Assembly: GCA_003255025.1 (NCBI GenBank)
Contig: QANY01008662.1
Coordinates: forward strand, 555,763 to 619,762
Direction: 5' to 3'
Length of the DNA: 64,000 nucleotides
Origin: Datisca glomerata
Lineage: Eukaryota > Streptophyta > Magnoliopsida > Cucurbitales > Datiscaceae
A program made the position numbers and the translations under genes. Every line of letters starts with the position of its first letter. The stretch's first letter is position 1. This document shows positions 47,706-64,000 of this stretch, one piece after another. A model generated the notes under the pieces. That model did not search any database. It saw nothing but the letters and a program-made list of their open reading frames with translations, and was not told where the DNA came from.

Positions 47706-50480
47706 GCCACTAACCATGTATGTTCTTATTTGCAGATGCTTGATTCGTCAAGGGGGATGGTTGATGGCGAGGTCGTTTTGAGAGTTGGTAGTCGTGCGCT
47801 CGTGTCAGCTAAAACATTAGGGACAGTCTGTTTACTTTTTGGATATAATTACTTAGTTTTGAACTATGTTTATTATATTTCTGGTTTTTCGAGGAATTTG
47901 ATTTCTCTTTCATTTTTGCAAGAACAATTATTCGAAGTTTCTTTCATTAATAAAGAGTTTATTATTTCTAAGAATGGATTCGATATATGTCATTCTAAAA
48001 TTATAAATGAACTGTATATGCTTAAACTGATTGAACGCGCGTTAAATAATTCTAAATTTATTTAAAGTAGCAAATCCTAAAAATAACAAATAACAAAGAG
48101 TTTCTCATGATGATAACACATATATATGTTATCTTAAGTTGGGACACATTAATCTAGATATGTTAAACATGTTAACAAAGCATGATGTTTTGAGAGAGCT
48201 AAAAGTTGGAACTCTTCCTGTTTATGAATCTTGTCTAGAGGGTAAAATGACCAAGAGACATTTCACAAGAAAGGGCCAAAGAGCCAAAGAACCACTTGAG
48301 TTAGTACATAGTGATGTTTGTGGACCGATCAATGTACAAACTAGAGGTGGGTATGAGTATTTTGTCACTTTCATTGACGACTACTCAAGATATGGTTATA
48401 GTTACCTAAGCATCGAAAGTCTGAAACTTTTGGAAAGTTTAAAGACTTCAGGGCTGAAGCTGAAAAATAATTAGGTAAATCATTGAAGCCCTTCGATCTG
48501 ATTGAGGTGGCGAATACTTGGATTTGGAATTCAATGATTATTTGCTGGAGTGTGAAATCCTATCCCAACTTACAGCACCTGGAACACCACAACAAAATGA
48601 TGTTGCAGAGAAGAGAAATTGAACCTTATTTGATATGGTTAGGTCGATGTTAAGCTACTCATCATTGTCACTTATATTTTAGGGATATGCATTACACACG
48701 GCAACTTACATTTTGAATCTAGTACTCTCTAAGTCTGTAAGCAAGACACCTTTAGAGTTATGGAATGACTCCAAACCTAGTTTGTGTCATTTTTGTATAT
48801 GGGGGTGTCCAGCTCATGTTCTTAGACCCAAGACCGAAAAGTTAGACTCAAGGTCTGAGGTATGCATATTTGTTGGTTATTCTCTAGAGACTAGAGTTGA
48901 GTACTTTTATAATCACAATAATCAAAAGGTGTTTGTGTCAACAAATGCAATCTTTCTTTAGCCTGACTATATGTAAAATTACAAACCTCGTAGTAAAATA
49001 GTTCTCGAGGAATTAATGACTGATAAGATCAGAACACCTTCAATTTCTACTGATAAATGACAAACCAGAGAAATCAACGTTCTTGCAAAGGAAACCCCGA
49101 TGCAATGTCGTAGTGGCAGGGTTGTGAGACAACCAGTTCACTACGAACTAGAGACACATGTCCTAAAGTCAGACACTCATAAGGACGATCCATTATCTTA
49201 TGAAAAAGCAATGGATGATCCTGAAAAGGAGAAATGACATGAACTAGAAAATAGAATCTATGTATTCCAATTCCGTCTTAGAACTTGTAGATCCACTTGA
49301 AGATGTTAGACCCATTGGACATAAATGAATCTTCAAAAAGAAAAGAGGTGCAGATGAAAAAGTAAAGACTTTTAAGAAATGGTTAGTATCCAAGGGATAT
49401 ACACAAAGGGAGGGAGTCGATTATGAAGAGACATTCTCCCCTAAGGCCATGCTAAATTCCATTCTCATCCTTTTGTCCATAGCCGCTAGTTTTGAATATG
49501 AGATATGGCAAATGGACGTCAAGACAATTTTTTTGAATGACTCTCTTGAAGAAAACATCTATATGATGCAACCAGAAGGGTTCGTACAAAAGGGGCAAGA
49601 TTAGAAAGTATGCAAGTTGTTTAAATCCATTTATGGATTAAAGCAAACATCTAGATCTTAAAATCTTACCTTTGATGAGATTATAAAGTCTTATGGCTTC
49701 GAGCAAAATGTTGACAAAACTTATGTTTATAAATACACCAAAGATAAGATAATGATTTTCTTAGTTCTTTATGTTGATGATATTCTACTCATTGAGAATG
49801 ATGTAGAAATTTTGTCAAAGGTAAAGAAGTGGTTAGTTGAGAAATTTCGAATGAAAGATTTGGGAGAAGCGAGTTATGTTCTAGGCATCTAAATCCATAG
49901 GTATAGAAAGAACAAGTTCGTGGCACTTTCTCAGCATCCTATATTGATAAGGTGCTGGAGAGATTCTCTATGGAGAATTCCAAGAAAGGTCAACAACTTA
50001 CCATACATGGAATTATCCTCTCCAAAGAACAATGTCCTAAGACATCTCAGGAGAAAAATGTTATGAGAAAGATTTCCTATGCTTCAGCAGTTGAAGTCTC
50101 ATATATGTCATGTTGTGTACGAAACCAGACATCTGTTATGCAGTGAAAATTGTCAGTCGTTATCAATCGAATCCAGGTTTGGAACATTGGATTATAGTAA
50201 AGCACATTCTCAAGTACCGTAGGAGAACGCAAAATTATATGCTTGTTTGTTCAGGTGGAGACCTAAATCGTACTAGATATACTGATTAGGAATCAGATGA
50301 GGATAGACGAGAGTCTACATCTAGGTCATACATCGAGGTGATATAACTGTTATGAAGATAACGTTGGATCAGAATCTGACTCTGACTGTACTTTAAGTCA
50401 AAACCTATCTGACCCATTGACCAAGACACTTCCTACGAAGTTGTTTGAGGGTCATGTGTGAAACATAGGATTAAGAGAGA
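47690..50480 (+). pseudogene. Copia pol pseudogene (protease, integrase, reverse transcriptase, RNase H)
   Basis: Protease: the active-site triplet reads Asp-Ser-stop (LDS then TGA at 47703), followed by ATNHVC. 47730-48065 continues the protease/integrase N-terminal part. 48139-48474 has the integrase start (MGHINLDMLNML, CLEGKMTKRHF) and catalytic-core beginnings (ELVHSDVCGPINVQTRGGYE, FIDDYSRYGY). 48713-48961 is the integrase C-terminal region. 49300-50150 is reverse transcriptase with YVDD intact near 49768 but stops around it. 50150-50480 has RNase H traces. Stops and frame changes are spread over all domains. Confidence 0.88.
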
Positions 50481-50511
50481 TGTCATATTTGCTTTAGGCC
50501 AAGTAGGAGAT

Positions 50512-52074
50512 TGTTGGGGGTTATACCCTAAAAAACATGTGTATTGACATTTTGATATGAAATTTAAAGAGGATTATATTTTTCTTAAAATTGTTCTTTC
50601 AAATTATTGTTGAATAATTTATATAAATATCTAAAAATTTCATATTCCTTAATGAGATAATGATCTTGTATTAGTACGAGAGGATTAAGATCATAGATAA
50701 TGAATAAAATTATCAACAACATATTAAAGTATGAAATCTTTAATGAATGGTTGCTAGTACAGTTCACTAAGCATTATGAATGCGTGTGATCTAAATCTAG
50801 ATCATTGATGTGGATAGACATATTAGTGAAAGTACTTTATATAATAAGATTATATATGACAGGACCGATGTGAATTAATATCTTTATTAAAGTGTCATTT
50901 ATCATAAAGATTTAATACACATCAATTCGACGATCATATGTAGAACAGTCTGAATCCTGAGTTGTCATGAACTCCTACGCATGTCTACTAGATCTTTTGA
51001 TTCACTCGTTAAGGTCTGTTTGTTAATCAGGCTAGTGAATTTTGTTTTAGAGATTCATTTATGTGGATGGCTGGGGACATGATCTTACAAGACTTGAAAT
51101 CTAGGCTTTCCTAACGGATAATACAGTTCACTTAAGTGTTTAATTCTGAAACTGAATGATTATTGAGCTCAAATTTCTAATAAGATTATAAATTAGTCAC
51201 TCACTAGTTAATTAATGGTACTTAAAAATTTAAAGATAATTAGAAAGGTAAAACGGTAATTTTGACAAGTTCTAATTTACAGTAGTGAGTGTGCAACACT
51301 GAAGTGCAACATGGCACTACAGTGGTGCCGTGAGGCACTGTGCTGGCTCACGACACACTGTAGTGGGTCCTACTGCTATTGGTAATTTTATAATTAAATA
51401 TTATTTTAATTTTTCCCCAAAAAGTCTGATACGTCATTATCTAGAATATATACATATATTATTCTAATGGTCTTAGTTGCTGAAAGAAGAGGAGAGAATC
51501 AGTTGATCAGATCATCAGCTCATCAATCAAGAGTTGAATTGAGAACACGATTGGTGTCAGAGAGATTTCTTCTGTGATTAAACGTTAATCAAATCTCTAA
51601 AAGAATAATCATCACATTTTTAGAGAATCGTCTTACTAAAGTCATTCTCAGTAAATCTCTAGATCTCATGTGTTGAGAACATCTAGAGACAGAGAAAGTG
51701 TCTTGTAATATTCTACGTGCCCACACACGTTATAGTCCATTGGGGGATTGACTTGAAAGATCTTGGTGTGAATCTCGGAGTCTACTGATCGTTGGAATGA
51801 TTTCGTGGGAACAAATGATCGATGGTTTTTACAGAACACTTGATATAGACTATAAGAAGTATATGATTCTTAATCTTGTATGTTGTAGATTTAACTTATA
51901 AATATGTAGTGGATCTTGACTGATTGAAAAAGAGTTTTAAATAAAAGTTTTTATTTGATTATCGTGACATTGCGCAAGTTTTATTTTATTAAAAGCTTAC
52001 TTTTTTAAAAGGTCAAGCGTTTCCACGTTTCCGCCGCCCACGTTTCCGTCGCGCACGCACCACGACGACCAGCA
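50512..52074 (+). repeat. Copia 3' LTR (1563 bp, internal deletion)
   Basis: Preceded by the purine tract AAGTAGGAGAT (50500-50510). Starts TGTTGGGGGTTATACCC and ends CGACCAGCA. Lacks the segment corresponding to 43492-44098 of the 5' LTR, with the junction near 51277-51287 just in front of the palindromic units. Confidence 0.9.
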
Positions 52075-52079
52075 ATAAC

Positions 52080-52300
52080 ACCCAACGTCACCCAACTGAC
52101 TATGGGACTCCAAGTCACACAGATGGCTAAGTATCTTTAGTCACACAGATGACTAAGCACCCTAAGTCACCTAGATGACTATATTACTCTATGCCACATA
52201 GATGATTAAGGTACCCGAAGTTACCTAGATAATTATGGTACCCAGAATCACAATTATGATAATGACACCCAAGTCACACTAATGACCATGGTATTGAGAT
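52080..52300. repeat. Gypsy tandem array 3, right part
   Basis: Same units as 42545-42736 (AAGTCACACAGATGRCTAAG and variants), separated only by the Copia insertion. Confidence 0.82.
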
Positions 52301-53670
52301 TAGCCAAAATCTCATAAATCACAAAGGATCTCGGTTCTCTACTGACTATGACTCCAAAGGACATCACTCAAGGACTCGTCAAACACAATTTGAGCAAACG
52401 AGGCAAAAAGGGCTCCAAAACCTTCCGCTAGAAAGTGAAAGCATTGATGAATAGCATGAGCAAACGCATAAGCACATAGAGATGTAATTGCAAGCTCAGA
52501 AGAACAAGCAATTCATTTCAAATGAAGAATATCAACAAGACTAAATACAAACCCACCGCTTGATGAGATACATTTGGTCGATATTCTGGGGGTATAGAAG
52601 CTAAGAACCTTCAAAAAGTCAAGAATATTGTCAAACTCAATGCATGATGATGGAGGCATCACTCCATAGATACTTAAAAGTCATTTGTTCTCCAAGAGAA
52701 GAACCACTATATTTTCTTTAAGGCTAGCTCAAAGACACTCGTTGTATCAAGCTACGCTACAAAATCAGTATAAATTTCAGACAAACTAACGGACGACTAA
52801 GACAGTCGAATCACTATGTGACTTGGACAGATCAATAAACTCAGACATTGAGTTACGAGAAAGAGTCAACAACCAAAGTATCAAAACCTTCGATTCCTGC
52901 CCACGACTTAGTTTCTGAAAATGTAACTCTGGATGGTAAGAAGAACACTCGAAAAACATGCCATTGAGTGTAATAACTCCATCATCCGCCATGAGACATG
53001 AGATGCCAAAGTAATGTATCAGATATATGGTCAAGTATGGATCGACACGAGAATGCGACGTAAGATTTTGAAAAAAATCATATCCTTAAGAAAACCCAAT
53101 AACGTTACAGCATCAAGTCGACCTCACAATAAAGCAATCCCAACGGCTGGCCTTCATATCGCCCACACCAAATCAAAGGAATTCACTCTTAACACCAAGT
53201 ATCCACCATACGCTTAGACGAAGGTGTAAAATTTTAGTTGTGATACCCACTAATCCAACTTAAGCCGCCTGGTTTCCAGATGAAAATCATAGGTACTCGA
53301 TCCCGATAATTACTCAGAGCAACTCACATAAACCTGAATCATAGAACTTCAGGTCCCAACGCGATCACGCACATCATTACATGAAGAAGTCCAACATTAA
53401 TCAAGATGACGACATTTCTACCAAGAGTCAATTGACAAATATGAAGAAAGCTCGTCTCAGTGTCAAGATGCTATGAGACGTCATCATGAACCAGCAACAA
53501 ATACTTAGATATTTGGACACAAACTTTACTATTTGACGATCTCAACACCAACATATGCTTAACACTCGATTAAGTACAAAGATAGAGTCTTGGGTAAAAG
53601 CTAACGGCTCCCTCCACAACATACTTCCTAACTCTATCGCTATACTACAGGCTCAAGAACTGGGACAAAC
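52300..53670 (+). other. Gypsy 3' internal region, non-coding
   Basis: No pol domain was found. Short open frames on both strands (52786-53034 minus, 53014-53217 plus) show no family resemblance. The stretch ends at the 3' LTR. Confidence 0.5.
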
Positions 53671-54372
53671 TATAGGGGAGAAAAAACACTTGGGCTAAAG
53701 CCCACTCAATAATATTTTCGAACAAAGTCCAATACTCTCATTTCTCGGGTATGACCCATATTAAGTCCAAATCGAGGACTCCTCCGTGACCGAAGTCACC
53801 ATGATGACCGAGGCACCATCCACGACCAGACCGATGGACACGACCCCACTTATACTTCCACTACAAAGGTCACACAGATGACAAAGTAATCTTATACCTA
53901 GGATCGTGACTACTCGAGATAGTTGATATCATTTTTCTGCACGATAAGATATAATAATCAATAGTACAAGAAAATGATAGGCACACATAAAATCTATCAG
54001 ACAATCTCAATCGTTGTTAAAGAGGATAATATGATAACCAAAATATCATGATCAGAGAATATTCTCCATGAATATCTCTATTCCTTATTAGAATAAGGAA
54101 GAAGATACATTGAACTTGAACATTTGACTGATACAGAAAATCATTAATAATATATGATGATCTCCATTAAACAGTAAGCAATTATTCATATTGATAATAT
54201 TATTTAAACACTCTACTGACTTGATTGTCGGAGTGCAGTATAGGTAGGGCATCCCCGGTGCCTTGCCTACTGTTTTCATGATAGTTCTTGATTTTTACAG
54301 ACCCCGAGACGAATCACCGAGCAACTTGTGGCAGTTCTATCGACAATCGATGCTGACATATTTTTCGCATCA
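53671..54372 (+). repeat. Gypsy 3' LTR
   Basis: Starts TATAGGGGAGAAAAAACA (TG changed to TA) and ends TTTTTCGCATCA; aligned with 38528-39228. Confidence 0.85.
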
Positions 54373-55338
54373 ACAAATATAACATATATAAAATAAATCT
54401 ATATTGTATTTATATAAATGATGTCTGCAGTCTATCATAATTATATGATAAATACTGATCTTCCCTTCCGTTGAGCTCCAATTAATTAACAGATCTATCA
54501 AATAGACAAGTTCTTCCAACACTTGAAGGCCTTAATTACAGACACAATCCCGGAAACGTTTTTCTTTAATAATCCTGGATTTGTACTTTTCACAAAGATT
54601 TCGTCTTCACATGTTTATAGCTAGATAGCAATAAAATGATTTTAAAACCATAAAATTCACTTATCATGCAAAAGTTAAAACGCACCAGGTACGCCTTGAT
54701 GGAATGAATTGCGAGGATATTGATTTTCTCCTACTCAGAAACACCCTACAACGCAAATTGGATACCGTAAAAAAACCATTTTATTAAATTTAGCTGCTAA
54801 ATGATTTGTAACAATTCAAATAGATCTCTGCAAACATTTCGAAAACATTTAGAAACGGATCCACTTATGTTGGACATTATTCATCAGTGTTCTCCCTTTT
54901 TTTTTGGAAACTGGGTTTTGCGAATGTGTTTTATTTAGCAATCTATAATTGCACGAATTCTTACGATTTACAGCCACATACCTGAGAATCTGAGATCAGT
55001 CTGGCATAATTGACCTTGGGTTTGCGGCTTATAATCAGTATAATACGAAAATATAACAAATACTATTTCAGCAGGAAAAATCAGAATTGGCAAAAACAAC
55101 ACAGCTTTCCTTCATCTAACCAACATATATGCCTTTCTTTAGTGCCTACTTTGATCATACAAGTAGAAAGAAACCGGCAGCTTTCTGTCAAGTTGAAGCT
55201 TCATGATATTTACGTACAACACAAACATTATCTTCTTTCTTTATTTCTCTCTACAAACGAATTTGTATGGTATTCTCAGCCCAAATTTATTGTTAGAAAC
55301 GACCACGTCTTACCATAGAGGGAGGAAGGGAGAACAAT
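54373..55338. other. Intergenic and 3' UTR of the ion-channel gene
   Basis: On the minus strand, possible polyadenylation signals AATAAA (55240-55245) and AATAAA (55286-55291) lie about 95 and 50 bases after the stop codon. An open frame at 55010-55318 on + is antisense to this UTR and not believable. Nothing else recognised. Confidence 0.5.

Positions 55339-64000
<8,662 letters not shown>

Larger units (their letters stand above)
42737..52074 (+). mobile_element. Complete Copia retrotransposon nested in the Gypsy element
   Basis: Parts in order: 5' LTR 42737-44949, primer site 44952-44965, leader, gag 46779-47705, pol to about 50480, purine tract, 3' LTR 50512-52074. Flanks ATAAT (42732-42736) and ATAAC (52075-52079) fit a 5-bp target duplication with one change. 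Several stops in gag and pol show it is dead. Same superfamily branch as the elements at 1-3933 and 29634-32654. Confidence 0.92.
38528..54372 (+). mobile_element. Gypsy (Tat-like) LTR retrotransposon, decayed, with a nested Copia element
   Basis: Two similar LTRs of about 700 bp (38528-39228 and 53671-54372) enclose an internal region. Subtracting the nested Copia (42737-52079), the element is about 6.5 kb. After the 5' LTR comes TTTGGCGGCGCC (39233-39244), a primer site of the non-Met type usual in Tat-like Gypsy elements. Only fragments of reverse transcriptase and RNase H remain; gag, protease and integrase were not seen. The bases flanking the two LTRs do not form a clear duplication. 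Confidence 0.8.

Noticed and set aside
38517..54380. Target-site duplication of the Gypsy element
   Set aside because: TGAAT before the 5' LTR and ACAAA after the 3' LTR do not match; not reported as a feature.

Overview
The window is AT-rich plant nuclear DNA. Two interrupted genes have GT-AG introns, there are long AT intergenic stretches, and most of the sequence is nested transposable elements. The gag/pol style of the Copia elements and the Mutator-like element carrying an ULP1-type protease suggest a eudicot (cucurbits come to mind, but this is only an impression). No prokaryotic or organellar genes, tRNAs, rRNAs or CRISPR arrays were found.

Two genes look functional. On the + strand, 15096-19228, an eight-exon gene encodes a 339-aa EFG1-type rRNA-processing protein. 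On the - strand, 55339-64000, 21 visible exons encode the C-terminal 724 residues of a POLLUX-like plastid-envelope ion channel (PEC1/PEC2 type); its N-terminus lies beyond the right edge. Every splice junction of both models keeps the reading frame. The two genes act in unrelated processes, nucleolar 18S rRNA maturation and plastid ion transport.

Layout. 1-3933: 5' LTR, primer site and leader of a minus-strand Copia element cut by the left edge. 3934-6430: a Mutator-like foldback element. About 8180-14660: a decayed KI-type MULE with an ULP1-like protease reading frame (+) converging on a MuDR transposase pseudogene (-), filled with 42-bp palindromic repeats. 15096-19228: EFG1. 21304-23125: a non-autonomous hAT element. 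23235-32654: a composite Copia block made of two families, with a Harbinger-like MITE inside. 32655-37300: fragments of MULE, a GRF zinc finger, minisatellites and a second MULE with a DUF1985 pseudogene. 38528-54372: a decayed Gypsy (Tat-like) element with three internal tandem arrays, one of which holds a complete 9.3-kb Copia element (42737-52074). 55339-64000: the ion-channel gene, with a 465-bp hAT MITE in one intron.

The most unusual signal is a family of palindromic, roughly 42-bp repeats (core CTACACGATG / CATCGTGTAG, or the variant CTACAAG / CTTGTAG). They occupy introns and termini of the MULE elements in at least seven places. They may matter for DNA or RNA hairpins, small-RNA production or element amplification.
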